In this document: piece after piece, positions 27,355 to 36,215 of the stretch
Layout: each line of letters begins with the position of its first letter
How positions within the stretch are numbered: position 1 is the stretch's first letter
From: Thiodiazotropha sp040506775
GTDB lineage: Bacteria > Pseudomonadota > Gammaproteobacteria > Chromatiales > Chromatiaceae
Assembly (NCBI GenBank): GCA_040506775.1
Contig: JBEVWC010000002.1
Location: 682,001 to 746,000 of the forward strand
Reading direction: 5' to 3'
Length of the DNA: 64,000 nt
Notes under the pieces: model-generated
Seen by the model: only the letters and a program-made list of their open reading frames with translations
Databases searched by the model: none
Told to the model about the DNA's origin: nothing
Position numbers and translations under genes: made by a program

Positions 27355-27558
27355 ATGACCCTCGACAGAGCACGTGAGATCATTCGCCAGCAGATCAGTT
27401 TCGGCAGCGGCTACAACCGAAATGCCGTTAGACTGTTGCTGGGTGAAGTCCAGCGGCAGTTCGGACTGGACGCCGGAGATCAACTGATCCGTGAGTTCGA
27501 CCTGGAAACGGTCTTCGGACTCAAAACCGGCACCGATTTCACCCGGGTTGGGCAGTAA
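27355..27558 (+). CDS. Conserved 67-residue hypothetical protein
   Basis: A short soluble, mostly helical protein: amphipathic N-terminal helix (TLDRAREIIRQQI), a glycine turn in SFGSGYNRN, another helix with AVRLLLGEV, then an acidic segment DQLIREFDLETVFGL. It resembles a small protein seen in other gammaproteobacterial genomes from memory of the pattern, but I cannot name a family. The ATG has AGAGG about 13 bases upstream, rather far. It is convergent with metZ. It has no Cys pair, membrane helix or catalytic motif. Confidence 0.6.
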   Translation: MTLDRAREIIRQQISFGSGYNRNAVRLLLGEVQRQFGLDAGDQLIREFDLETVFGLKTGTDFTRVGQ

Positions 27559-27623
27559 CACAACAGCTAACGGCCACTGGTCGTCATCATACCGACAGGT
27601 CAGTCGCGATCTGTCGGCATCCC

Positions 27624-28814
27624 TTACAAACTGTCCAGTCCCCGGGACAGATCCCGCTTGATATCCGAGAGATTCTCCAGCCCCACGGCAATTCGAATCA
27701 AACCGTTACCGATCCCTACCTCTCTGCGCTGTTCAGGCGTCAAACGACCGTGGGTGGTGGTGGCTGGATGGGTAATGGTGGTCTTCACATCGCCAAGGTT
27801 TGCCGTAATGGAGAGCATGCGGGTCTCGTCCACCACCCGCCAGGCCGCAGTCTGCCCCCCCTTGACATCGAAAGCCAGGATCCCGCCAGGAGCCTTCTGC
27901 TGCTGGATGGCCAGATCATTCTGGGGATGACTGGAAAGCCCCGGGTAATAGACCCGTTCCACCCGGGGATGCTGCTCCAGCCACTCCGCCAGTTGATGCG
28001 CGTTGCGTGAGTGGGCCTGCATGCGCAGATTCAGGGTTTCCAGGCCTTTCAGAAACACCCAGGCATTGAACGGACTCATGGTGGGTCCTGCGGTTCTCAA
28101 TACGCCGAACACCTCCTCACCGACCAGGGACTCGCTGCCCACGACGGCTCCACCCAGACAGCGGCCCTGACCGTCCAGATACTTGGTTGCGGAGTGAACC
28201 ACTATGTCCGCACCCAGACTCAAAGGCTGTTGCAATGCCGGAGTACAAAAACAGTTATCCACCACCAGGTGTGCCTGATGGGCATGGGCCAGGTCCGCCA
28301 GTTTCCGGATGTCGGCGATTTCAGTCAGCGGATTGGAGGGTGTTTCCAGGAACAGCAGCTTGGTATTCGGACGAATCGCCGCTTCCCAGGCGTGAAAATC
28401 GTCCAACGGCACATAGCTGGTATCGATCCCGAATCGAGCCAGGTACTTGTCGAACAGAATCGTGGTGCTGCCGAAAATACTGCGAGAAGAGACCAGGTGA
28501 TCACCGGCCTGTAAAACACCCATGCAGGTTGCAAGAATCGCCGACATGCCAGACGCGGTGGCCACACAGCGCTCCCCGCCTTCGAGTGCTGCAAGGCGCT
28601 GCTCGAACATGCGTACTGTGGGGTTGGTGAAGCGGGCGTAGATGTTGCCGGGTTCATCACCACTGAATCGGGCGGCCGCCTCCGCTGCGCTGCTGAACAC
28701 AAAACTGGATGTGGTGAAGATCGGCTCGCCGTGCTCCCCCTCCGGGGTACGGTGGTGGCCACTGCGGATGGCCAGGGTATCGAATCCCGGCCCCGGGTCT
28801 TGATACTCCTCCAT
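27624..28814 (-). CDS. metZ: O-succinylhomoserine sulfhydrylase
   Basis: 396 residues. A PLP enzyme of the Cys/Met-metabolism family that makes homocysteine directly from O-succinylhomoserine and sulfide. The Schiff-base lysine is K211 in HSATKYLDGQGR; SGMSAILATCMGVLQAGDH and the ETPSNPL motif near 157-163 are also present. The length and the GQGRCLGG segment fit MetZ better than cystathionine gamma-synthase, though the families are close. TGAGGACAAAAGC precedes the ATG. In many relatives metZ follows purF near folC and accD; here it stands apart, beside gshA. Confidence 0.88.
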   Translation of the reverse strand: MEEYQDPGPGFDTLAIRSGHHRTPEGEHGEPIFTTSSFVFSSAAEAAARFSGDEPGNIYARFTNPTVRMFEQRLAALEGGERCVATASGMSAILATCMGVLQAGDHLVSSRSIFGSTTILFDKYLARFGIDTSYVPLDDFHAWEAAIRPNTKLLFLETPSNPLTEIADIRKLADLAHAHQAHLVVDNCFCTPALQQPLSLGADIVVHSATKYLDGQGRCLGGAVVGSESLVGEEVFGVLRTAGPTMSPFNAWVFLKGLETLNLRMQAHSRNAHQLAEWLEQHPRVERVYYPGLSSHPQNDLAIQQQKAPGGILAFDVKGGQTAAWRVVDETRMLSITANLGDVKTTITHPATTTHGRLTPEQRREVGIGNGLIRIAVGLENLSDIKRDLSRGLDSL

Positions 28815-29074
28815 GCTTTTGTCCTCAGGTTCTATTAATGATCAGCGTTGTGAACAAACGACCGGGATGCTACCGGGCGTTTGAATCGAATCTTCACCAG
28901 GCACATAGCGGGCTCCGAATACGAATCGCCCATGATAAACCGAGATGGACAAAGCTTCATCACAAACAATACCAGCATTTGGATTGGAACCGGGTGTGTC
29001 AAGCTGGTCAGACTGAGAGCATTCACCGGGGTTTTTTATATGAGCGGACCCAACACCTGTATCACTCGGGGTGA

Positions 29075-30688
29075 TTATTCGGTAGTTTCCATGGCCACGG
29101 GAGGGTCTATCTGTTGTGCAAAATAGCGTTCCAGAAATTGATCGAAGCTGATCGCATCAGAGGACTCGATCTCCTGCTGACGCCGGCGTGAGTCCTGAGC
29201 TTCCTGACTCAAAAGCTGTTGCACCGCCTCTGAGCCCGCCTGATGGGTGAAGTAGTGCCGATGCTGCCTGGAAATGCGGTGCGCGAACTCAAAAAAGCTC
29301 TCATCGCGGCTTCGCATCTCTGCCAGCATCTGCGCGGAAGGCGTCATATCGGCATCCGCCAGCTTCTGTTTCTGTAACATCAGGCTGTGCACATAGGGTT
29401 TATGTGCCTTGCCCTGATCTAGAATTTCACACAGGGGCATCAACTCTTCGCAAATCTCGAGTCCCCACTCCCGCAGCGAACAATCCCGATCCTGTCGACG
29501 CAGTTTCAGATCCGGGTCCCGGCCATTATGGGCCGCCGCCAGTTCGTTCCAGTCGATGGCATGCTGTTCAGCCACATTGATCGGAGGACTCTCATGCAGC
29601 ACAGAGAACAGCATCAGGGCCTCGATGAAGTGTACCTGCTCTTCTGCGATACCCAGGGGGTGAAAGGGATTTACGTCCAGGGAGCGGAGTTCCAGATAAC
29701 GGACGCCCCGTCTCTGCAGGGCATGGATCGGCTTTTCCATCATCTCAGGGATCTGCTTGGGGCGAACGGTACTGTAATACTCGTTTTCAATCTGCAGGAT
29801 ATTTGCATTCAACTGCTCGTATTGACCATCCACCTTCACACCGATCGCCTGGTAGATGGGACAGGGCGTCTCGATGGCACGGGACAGGGTTTCAATATAG
29901 GCATTGAGACAGTCGTAGCAGGCCTTGATGCCGGTACCCTGCTCCTTGCTGTTCTGGTAGCCGATATCACCCATACGTAACGAGGTCGCATAGGGCGCAT
30001 AGTAGGTATGCGGGTCGAATTCATTCAGAGAGGTCGGACGTCCCCCCAGAAACGACTTGCAGACCGCGGGCGAGGCACCGAACAAATAGGGAATCAGCCA
30101 CCCGACCCGTTGCAGGTTGCGCAGCATGCTGAAGTAGGATTCCGATATGAAGTTCCGGCTGCTCCCCTGATCGCCTTCGAGTTGCTGGTAGAAATCCCAG
30201 AAATCCTGCGGCAGGGAATAGTTGAAATGAACCCCGGCAATGACCTGCATAACCCGGCCATAGCGGTGTCCCAGACCGCGGCGATACACGGTCTTCATCA
30301 TTCCGGCATTGGAGTCTCCGTACTGGGCAATGGGAATTCGTCCATCCCCCTCCACCACACAGGGCATACTCGCGGACCAGAGGATTTCATCCTCCAGGTG
30401 CTGGTGTAAAAAGTGGTGTGCCTCGAACAGGAAATTCAGCACTTCAGCCCGGTCGCCCGAGGGCGGCGTGATAATTTCGGTCAACGCCTCGGAATAGTCT
30501 GTGGTGATGTATCGGTTCGCCAACGGCGAGCCGAGCGCCTGAGGATGAGGTTTTTGGGATATACAGCCTTTGGGCGATACTCTCAGTCCTTCCTTTTCCA
30601 GACCGATCAAACCACCTCTCAGTAATCCGAGGCGGTCAGCCTGGCTGAAGTTGTGCAAACGCTTGTGAAGTGTTGAGTACAAACTCAT
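29075..30688 (-). CDS. gshA: Glutamate-cysteine ligase (proteobacterial type)
   Basis: 537 residues, close to enteric GshA. It joins glutamate and cysteine with ATP, the first step of glutathione synthesis. Signatures: RGGLIGLEKEGLRV at the N-terminus, TDYSEALTEIITPPSG near 63-78, the VIAGVHFNYSLP motif near 149-160 and RYLELRSLDVNPFHPLGI near 333-350. AGGGTTGA is immediately upstream of the ATG. No gshB is near. The 260 bases between gshA and metZ hold no gene I can support. Confidence 0.96.
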   Translation of the reverse strand: MSLYSTLHKRLHNFSQADRLGLLRGGLIGLEKEGLRVSPKGCISQKPHPQALGSPLANRYITTDYSEALTEIITPPSGDRAEVLNFLFEAHHFLHQHLEDEILWSASMPCVVEGDGRIPIAQYGDSNAGMMKTVYRRGLGHRYGRVMQVIAGVHFNYSLPQDFWDFYQQLEGDQGSSRNFISESYFSMLRNLQRVGWLIPYLFGASPAVCKSFLGGRPTSLNEFDPHTYYAPYATSLRMGDIGYQNSKEQGTGIKACYDCLNAYIETLSRAIETPCPIYQAIGVKVDGQYEQLNANILQIENEYYSTVRPKQIPEMMEKPIHALQRRGVRYLELRSLDVNPFHPLGIAEEQVHFIEALMLFSVLHESPPINVAEQHAIDWNELAAAHNGRDPDLKLRRQDRDCSLREWGLEICEELMPLCEILDQGKAHKPYVHSLMLQKQKLADADMTPSAQMLAEMRSRDESFFEFAHRISRQHRHYFTHQAGSEAVQQLLSQEAQDSRRRQQEIESSDAISFDQFLERYFAQQIDPPVAMETTE

Positions 30689-31016
30689 TCAACCCTGTTC
30701 GTAGGATACCGGATAACCTGGCAGATGGTCATGGGATCTCAATCCACGAGACTCCCTGGTTCTAAATCATCGTTCGATGAAACGCTGTTGGCGTCTCAGT
30801 TGAATTTCTGTGCAACTGGCTGCCCGAAGAACAGATCGATGTAACGGAATGCTTAGCACATGAATCCAAGGGACTCATGGAACGGCTGGCAAGCCGTCAT
30901 GAGTTCACTGGGATGTCAGGCGTAGTTTACTGGGAATGGATTCCTTTCGATAGGCCCATTCCGTGGGCCTCGTCCGGCAGGTTTCCTGGAGCCTTGTAAC
31001 GCTTGGCCAATGAGCC
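30689..31016. other. Gene-free spacer with two stem-loops, between prc and gshA
   Basis: 328 bases with no credible gene. Two hairpins stand out: 30874-30903, where CTCATG and CATGAG enclose a second stem ACGGCT/AGCCGT with a 2-base bulge, and 30952-30970, a 7-bp AGGCCCA/TGGGCCT stem with a 5-base loop, 47 bases past the prc stop on the minus strand. Neither has a clear T-run. The gshA promoter must also lie here. Confidence 0.55.
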
Positions 31017-33104
31017 CTAACGCATTACCGCAAGAGGCGCCTTGGAACGAATCGAATCCACCAGGATTCTCGCGGCTTCGTTGAGTTCAATACGATGAGT
31101 CGCCTCTTTCTCCACCTCGTCAGGATCATCGGACAAATCCGACGGCTCAGAGCTCTTGAGGGCACTCATTCCCTGAGAGACTCTGAACCGGTTCTTGTGC
31201 AGCAACCGTTCGTGCTCCCGATCGTTCCACTCATTACGGCGTTTTTTCTCGAGCAGACTCACCTCTTTGCGTTTATCCAGCTCAGAAAAGCGTTTTTCCT
31301 CATCGATCAGCATCTCGAAACCGGGATCCTTCTCGATGCGATGCTGATGATGCTCGATCAATGAGGATGAGGTCTCAGGACCCTTGACCATGAAATTTGC
31401 CGGATCTATGTGTGCCCAGGGTAAGGCATTGTCGAGTGAACGCTCTCCATAGTCCTGAGAAAACTGGGCGGTCGGGAACTGGATATCTGGTACCACGCCC
31501 CGATGCTGGGTACTGCCACCATTGATTCGAAAGAACTGGGCCATGGTCAGGCGCAGTCGACCCAGATCCTTGTTACGTCCCGGGACGAAGCGACTCAGGT
31601 CGACCAGAGTCTGCACCGTGCCTTTGCCAAAGGTGGGTTCGCCGATCACGATACCCCGTTTGTAATCCTGGATGGCGCCGGCAAAGATCTCCGATGCTGA
31701 AGCGCTGTTGCGATCGACAAGTACCGCCAACGGACCATCGTATGCGATATCCTTATCCGGATCCTGTTCCACCTCGATCTTGCCGAAGGCGTCCTTGATC
31801 TGGACCACAGGTCCGGAATCGATGAACAGGCCGGTCAGTTCTGTCGCTTCGGAAAGAGACCCACCCCCGTTTTCCCGCAGATCGATTACGATGCCGTTGA
31901 CACCCTGGCGTTTCAGTTCCACCAGAAGGTTGCGCACATCCCGTGTGGTGCTTCGAAAATCCTCTTCACCCCGGGCCTCTGCAGCGAAATCCCTGTAGAA
32001 GGTGGGCACTTCGATCACCCCGATGCGATATTCACCCATCCCGTCGAGATCCTCGATGATGTAGCTCTTGGCTGCCTGCTCCTCGAGTTTGATCTTGTTC
32101 CTGACAAGGGTGATGGTTTTACGCTTGGCGCTGTCACCTTTGGGCAGGACTTCGAGCTGTACCACGGAACCCTTAGGGCCGCGTATCTGCTCCACCACGT
32201 CCTGTAACCGCCAACCGACGATATCCTGGATCTTACCTTCGAGTCCCTGTCCGACACCCACGATCTGGTCACCGGCGTGCAGCAGGTTGCTCTGTTCAGC
32301 CGGTCCACCGATGATGGTTTTCTGCACTACCGTGTAGCCGTCCTCGTCTTTCAGAACCGCACCTATGCCTTCCAGTGAAAGACTCATGCTGATGTCGAAA
32401 TTTTCCGAGGTACTGGGTGACATGTAGCTGGTATGCGGCTCCAGGCTCAGGGTGTAGGCGTTGATGAACGCCTGGAATATGTCGTTGCTGTTGAACTGCT
32501 CAACCCGGCTGAGCAGGCGCTCGTAGCGGTTCTTGAGGGTCTCCCGGATCTCATCGTCCGGCTTGTCCATCAAACGCAGGTTGAGAAAATCGTTCTTGAC
32601 CCGTTTACGCCAGATATCGTCAAGTTCGGCCCGGGTCTGCGCCCAGGGCACGTGTTTGCGCTCGAACACGTAGGTTTCATCGAGGGTGAAGTCAAACTTC
32701 CCGTCCACCAGTTCGAGGGCATGGTTGACGGCCTCGCTGACCCGCTTGCGATAGAGGCGGAAGATTTCGAAAGCGGGATCGATGCGGGCGTTTTTCAGAT
32801 AATCATCCAGTTTGTCACGGTAGTTGGAAAACTGGTTGATATCAGCGGCAAGGAAGAAGGTGCGGTTGGGATCCAGTTCGTCGAAGTAACGATCCAGAAT
32901 CGAGTTGGACATGGCATCATCCAAAGCCACATCTTTGTAGTGGTATTTTTCGATGACTTTTACGATGACACTGGCGGTTTGCTGCTGCTCGGGAGTCGAC
33001 TGAAGCTCTTCAATCGGTACCAGTTGCCGGCTGGCCCAGGCAGAACTGGACAAAACCAACAGGAGCGTACAGCCCAACAAACCTCTAACTATCCGATATT
33101 TCAT
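31017..33104 (-). CDS. prc: Tail-specific (C-terminal processing) protease Prc
   Basis: 695 residues from the second Met (MKYRIVRGLL), chosen because AGGT lies 7 bases upstream and a signal peptide (to about residue 24, SSAWAS) follows directly. Prc is a periplasmic S41 serine protease that trims lipoproteins and peptidoglycan hydrolases. The N-terminal Tsp domain (about 30-210) is followed by a PDZ (about 235-320) and the protease core with NSASASEIFAGAI carrying the nucleophile Ser and FGKGTVQ carrying the region of the catalytic Lys. The C-terminal DUF3340 part (about 545-690) is rich in charged helices. It is not adjacent to its common partner nlpI. Confidence 0.95.
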   Translation of the reverse strand: MKYRIVRGLLGCTLLLVLSSSAWASRQLVPIEELQSTPEQQQTASVIVKVIEKYHYKDVALDDAMSNSILDRYFDELDPNRTFFLAADINQFSNYRDKLDDYLKNARIDPAFEIFRLYRKRVSEAVNHALELVDGKFDFTLDETYVFERKHVPWAQTRAELDDIWRKRVKNDFLNLRLMDKPDDEIRETLKNRYERLLSRVEQFNSNDIFQAFINAYTLSLEPHTSYMSPSTSENFDISMSLSLEGIGAVLKDEDGYTVVQKTIIGGPAEQSNLLHAGDQIVGVGQGLEGKIQDIVGWRLQDVVEQIRGPKGSVVQLEVLPKGDSAKRKTITLVRNKIKLEEQAAKSYIIEDLDGMGEYRIGVIEVPTFYRDFAAEARGEEDFRSTTRDVRNLLVELKRQGVNGIVIDLRENGGGSLSEATELTGLFIDSGPVVQIKDAFGKIEVEQDPDKDIAYDGPLAVLVDRNSASASEIFAGAIQDYKRGIVIGEPTFGKGTVQTLVDLSRFVPGRNKDLGRLRLTMAQFFRINGGSTQHRGVVPDIQFPTAQFSQDYGERSLDNALPWAHIDPANFMVKGPETSSSLIEHHQHRIEKDPGFEMLIDEEKRFSELDKRKEVSLLEKKRRNEWNDREHERLLHKNRFRVSQGMSALKSSEPSDLSDDPDEVEKEATHRIELNEAARILVDSIRSKAPLAVMR

Positions 33105-33274
33105 GCATTTACCTGGTTTCATGGCGCTGGAGTATAACCACAGAAAGTACGTAACGGGTTAATTTCAATACGGATTCGACTTTTTTTCCAGTATTCTGGT
33201 TCCGCGAAACCCGAAAAGCAAAACCAGATCACTGGATTCAGCCGATATTTCAGCGTTGTGGGAGCAAGGAAAGA

Positions 33275-34135
33275 CTAAAATTTCCGGTGCAGACCGAGGA
33301 CGAGATCAAGATACCCGGACGCTTCAGGATCCAAAATCCCATGGCGGATCAGAAAATCGATCACCACCAGGTTGCAATTGGGCTTGAACTCATCGGTTTC
33401 CGCAACCAGCTCTACAACCTCCTGTACGGGCACGAGTTTGAACTCAGCCACTTCCCCATCGGAATTGCAGGGGCGAAAGTCCGGCGGCAACTCAAGATCG
33501 TAGCAATAAAGGGTATCCGGCTTCAGGCCAATGGGCGTTTCCCTGCAGTAGGTCAACGCACCGACCGGTACGGCCTGGTCCGCCAGTTCAGCAGGAATAC
33601 TCGCCTCTTCCATGCACTCCTTTCTCAGGTTTTCCTGCAATGACAGGTCATAGGGCAAACCACCAGCGACCATGTTATCCAGAAGATTGGGGAAATTGAC
33701 CCGGTCGGCAGAGCGACGGGCGATCCAGAGGTAGAGATCCCCTTTCCTGCGCACATATCCATTCACATGCTGGCCATATGCCTGCAAACCGAAATAGGGC
33801 GCGGCTGCCCGGTCGATGGTTGCAATTGAACGCTCCCTACCCTGGTGTGTAACCGGGTATTTTTCCCCGTGCCGATGGGTCATGACCCCCCTGCTGAGGA
33901 GCACATCCACCACCTCACCTAAAACTTGAGTACGGGACTCGAAGCTATCAAACGCATCTTTGAGATGAATTCCATCCGCTGACGTCTCAAATTCCCCGCT
34001 CAGTTCGGAGAGCACTGACCAGACAGGCTGCTTGAGATAGCCGATGCGCTGAGAGGCGAAGAAGAAACCTTTGAAGTTGTCCTTATTCCATTGGTTCAAA
34101 TTTGTTATGTGACGTTGTAATCCCTGTAAATTCAT
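33275..34135 (-). CDS. DUF4743 / Nudix hydrolase
   Basis: 286 residues: an N-terminal DUF4743 region (about 1-120) followed by a Nudix domain. The Nudix helix begins at G158 with a GGLPYD start and ends KECMEEASI (172-180); compared with consensus REUxEExGU it has Lys for Arg and Ser for Gly. This two-part architecture matches proteins related to thiamine pyrophosphokinase-linked Nudix enzymes (yeast Tnr3 N-terminal part), which hydrolyse oxidised thiamine diphosphate analogues; that activity is only inferred here. It is divergent from the SDR-DoxX operon across a 313-base spacer. Confidence 0.88.
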   Translation of the reverse strand: MNLQGLQRHITNLNQWNKDNFKGFFFASQRIGYLKQPVWSVLSELSGEFETSADGIHLKDAFDSFESRTQVLGEVVDVLLSRGVMTHRHGEKYPVTHQGRERSIATIDRAAAPYFGLQAYGQHVNGYVRRKGDLYLWIARRSADRVNFPNLLDNMVAGGLPYDLSLQENLRKECMEEASIPAELADQAVPVGALTYCRETPIGLKPDTLYCYDLELPPDFRPCNSDGEVAEFKLVPVQEVVELVAETDEFKPNCNLVVIDFLIRHGILDPEASGYLDLVLGLHRKF

Positions 34136-34448
34136 AGATTTGACTTCTTTTTAACCAACCTATCTGATGACACTCCCGTGTCTGAATGAAGCTTAATAAT
34201 CAGATTGCAATGGTACTGACAGGGATAGGCCAAGCCAAACCGAATTTCATTCCATTCGATCCATTAATCTCAGAACCCGGATTGACAGCGAATACGGCAT
34301 GCACTAATTTCTGTATATACAGAAATTTCTGTTATTTATGCCAGACTTCAGTCCGATGTCAGGGAAGCGTCCCCGCTAGCTGGCGAAGGGCAACATACAG
34401 AATGCCAAACAAGGCGTTATGTGTACCTCCTTACATGGAAGACAAAGT
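34136..34448. other. Divergent regulatory spacer, Nudix gene / SDR-DoxX operon
   Basis: 313 bases, visibly more AT-rich than the surrounding window. It contains the palindromic operator and promoter-like hexamers described separately, and a leader of about 130 bases before the SDR start. A further ATACAGAA half-site is at 34395-34402. No short gene with a convincing ribosome binding site is seen. Confidence 0.7.
34282..34332 (+). promoter_or_regulatory. Promoter with overlapping palindromic operator
   Basis: A consensus -35 hexamer TTGACA (34282-34287) is followed after 17 bases by TAATTT (34305-34310) as a weak -10. Overlapping the -10 and the expected start point is a perfect 22-bp palindrome, 34306-34327, with half-site AATTTCTGTAT. 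Its right arm is shared with a second perfect 14-bp palindrome, 34319-34332, so three TTTCTGT heptamers occur in alternating orientation within 25 bases. This layout is what a repressor site looks like. The regulator is unknown and not encoded next to it. Confidence 0.72.
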
Positions 34449-35732
34449 ATGAAAATTCTCATCACAGGGGCAAATGGATTCATCGGTCGCCATCTGCTGC
34501 AGGCACTGCGCGATAAGGGTCATGTTGTGGTTGCCGGTGTGCATAGCAAGCTGCCCCGTAATCCGAATCTGAATGGTTCAGTTATGTACGTTGACTTCAT
34601 ATCTGATACCAGCACACAAATCTGGCGACAGCGTCTGCATGGATTTGATGTCGTCATCAACACCGTGGGAATCATCGGTGAGCATGGCAGGCGAACCTTT
34701 GAATTGCTGCACACTCGGTCCCCAATCTCCCTATTCCGCGCCTGCCAACAAACCGGCATCAAGCGGGTCATTCAAGTGTCGGCCCTAGGGGCAGCTGCTG
34801 ATGCAAGTAGCCGCTATCACCGTAGTAAATGGCTGGCAGACGACTATCTCAGCCACTTGAGTCTCGACTGGGTGATCCTCCGACCATCCATCGTCTACGG
34901 CCCGGGTGCGAAGAGTATGATGTTTTTCAAGGCCCTCTCAGCACTCCCATTCATCCCGCTCATCGGGGATGGCAGGCAATCTTTACAACCCATCCATATC
35001 AAAGATCTTTGTGATGTGGTCGTACAAGCGGTCGATTCAACTCACCTGTCACGGCATTGCCTGGACATTGTCGGTCCTGAAGCACTTGAGTACGTATCAC
35101 TCATGAACCTGTTACGAAAGTGGCTCGGTTTAAAGGATGCAAGATTTATCAATATACCCGAATGGCTAGCCCTGCGACTGGCCGGAGCTTTAAACCTTAA
35201 TCGACAACTGCCCTTGAGTGCTGAGACTGTTGGCATGTTGATCGAGGGTAACACCGGGGACGTTAGCGACACGAGAGCAATACTGGGAAAAATGCCTGCT
35301 CAATTGGAGACGTGGCTCAGGGATTCACCCAGCGAAACTTCGGATCATTGGTTCTCAAAGCTATTTTTCACTCGCTTTCTGCTGCGTATTTCCATTGGTT
35401 TCGTCTGGATCCACACCGGGTTGATCTCGATGTTCGCGGTACCTCAAACCATGAGTTTTGACTTGCTCGGACGGGTTGGCATTCCATCACATACCGCACC
35501 TTATTTTCTTTACGGTTCATCGTTTGTTGATGTGGCACTGGGTTTATGCACTGTTCTGGCCTACCGCATCGAATGGATCGGCTGGGCTCAGATCATCATG
35601 ATATTGGGCTATACCGCGATAATCAGCGCGTTTCTCCCTGACTATTGGAATCATCCTTTTGGTCCGATCAGCAAAAACCTGCCATTGATAGTAAGTACCT
35701 ACGTGATGATGATCATGGAGGAAAGATCATGA
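34449..35732 (+). CDS. SDR/NAD(P)-binding protein fused to a DoxX-like membrane domain
   Basis: 427 residues. The N-terminal Rossmann domain (about 1-285) has TGANGFIGRHLL (GxxGxxG at 7-13) and belongs to the atypical extended SDR group (NDUFA9/complex-I-assembly-like). The YHRSKWLAD segment gives a Tyr-x-x-x-Lys pair of the SDR type. The C-terminal part (about 305-427) has about four membrane helices of the DoxX-like type, beginning FFTRFLLRISIGFVWIHTG. GGAAG lies 9 bases before the ATG; an earlier in-frame Met is rejected. It is first of a three-gene operon with DUF2269 and DUF4166 and overlaps the next start by four bases. The substrate is unknown. Confidence 0.85.
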   Translation: MKILITGANGFIGRHLLQALRDKGHVVVAGVHSKLPRNPNLNGSVMYVDFISDTSTQIWRQRLHGFDVVINTVGIIGEHGRRTFELLHTRSPISLFRACQQTGIKRVIQVSALGAAADASSRYHRSKWLADDYLSHLSLDWVILRPSIVYGPGAKSMMFFKALSALPFIPLIGDGRQSLQPIHIKDLCDVVVQAVDSTHLSRHCLDIVGPEALEYVSLMNLLRKWLGLKDARFINIPEWLALRLAGALNLNRQLPLSAETVGMLIEGNTGDVSDTRAILGKMPAQLETWLRDSPSETSDHWFSKLFFTRFLLRISIGFVWIHTGLISMFAVPQTMSFDLLGRVGIPSHTAPYFLYGSSFVDVALGLCTVLAYRIEWIGWAQIIMILGYTAIISAFLPDYWNHPFGPISKNLPLIVSTYVMMIMEERS

Positions 35733-36205
35733 ACGAATATCTGCTTGTGAAATGGATTCACATCCTCAGTGCCACTCTGCTGTTTGGAACAGGTTTGGGC
35801 AGTGCATTCTACAAATGGCTGACCGACCGGAGTGGTGAAATTCCCGCCATAGCGGTAACCAACCGACTGGTGGTCATTGCGGATTGGTTGATCACCACGC
35901 CAACAGTACTGATACAACCCATCAGCGGACTCTGGTTATTGCACCTGATGGGAATTCCACTCAATCAAGGATGGGTGATTCTGACAATCATTCTATATGT
36001 TGTTGCAGGTTTTTGCTGGTTGCCAGTGGTCTGGCTACAAATCAGGATGCGGGACATTGCGGACCATGCCAACAAGCATGACCTGAAGCTTGGTGCACAA
36101 TACCAACATCTTGCCGACCTTTGGTTCATTCTGGGAATCCCCGCTTTCTCAGCGATGATCGTTATCTATTTTCTGATGATTTTCAAACCGACGTTCATTC
36201 AATGA
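35729..36205 (+). CDS. DUF2269 family membrane protein
   Basis: 158 residues with four hydrophobic segments (about 4-24, 50-73, 82-105 and 132-153). The first has KWIHILSATLLFGTGLGSAF, where the conserved His could bind a metal or cofactor; this is the DUF2269 family start. Its ATG overlaps the stop of the SDR-DoxX gene (ATGA), showing translational coupling, and the next gene follows 10 bases later. DUF2269 function is unknown; the pairing with an SDR-DoxX fusion suggests one membrane-bound complex. Confidence 0.83.
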   Translation: MNEYLLVKWIHILSATLLFGTGLGSAFYKWLTDRSGEIPAIAVTNRLVVIADWLITTPTVLIQPISGLWLLHLMGIPLNQGWVILTIILYVVAGFCWLPVVWLQIRMRDIADHANKHDLKLGAQYQHLADLWFILGIPAFSAMIVIYFLMIFKPTFIQ

Positions 36206-36215
36206 GGCAGACACC

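Noticed and set aside
29028..29045. Plus-strand GGGGTTTTTT as a terminator
   Set aside because: No stem can be formed immediately before the T-run, and no plus-strand gene lies upstream to end there.
34306..34327. SOS/LexA box reading of the CTGT...ACAG palindrome
   Set aside because: The enteric LexA site needs CTGT and ACAG separated by eight bases; here only four lie between them, and the operon has no DNA-repair gene.
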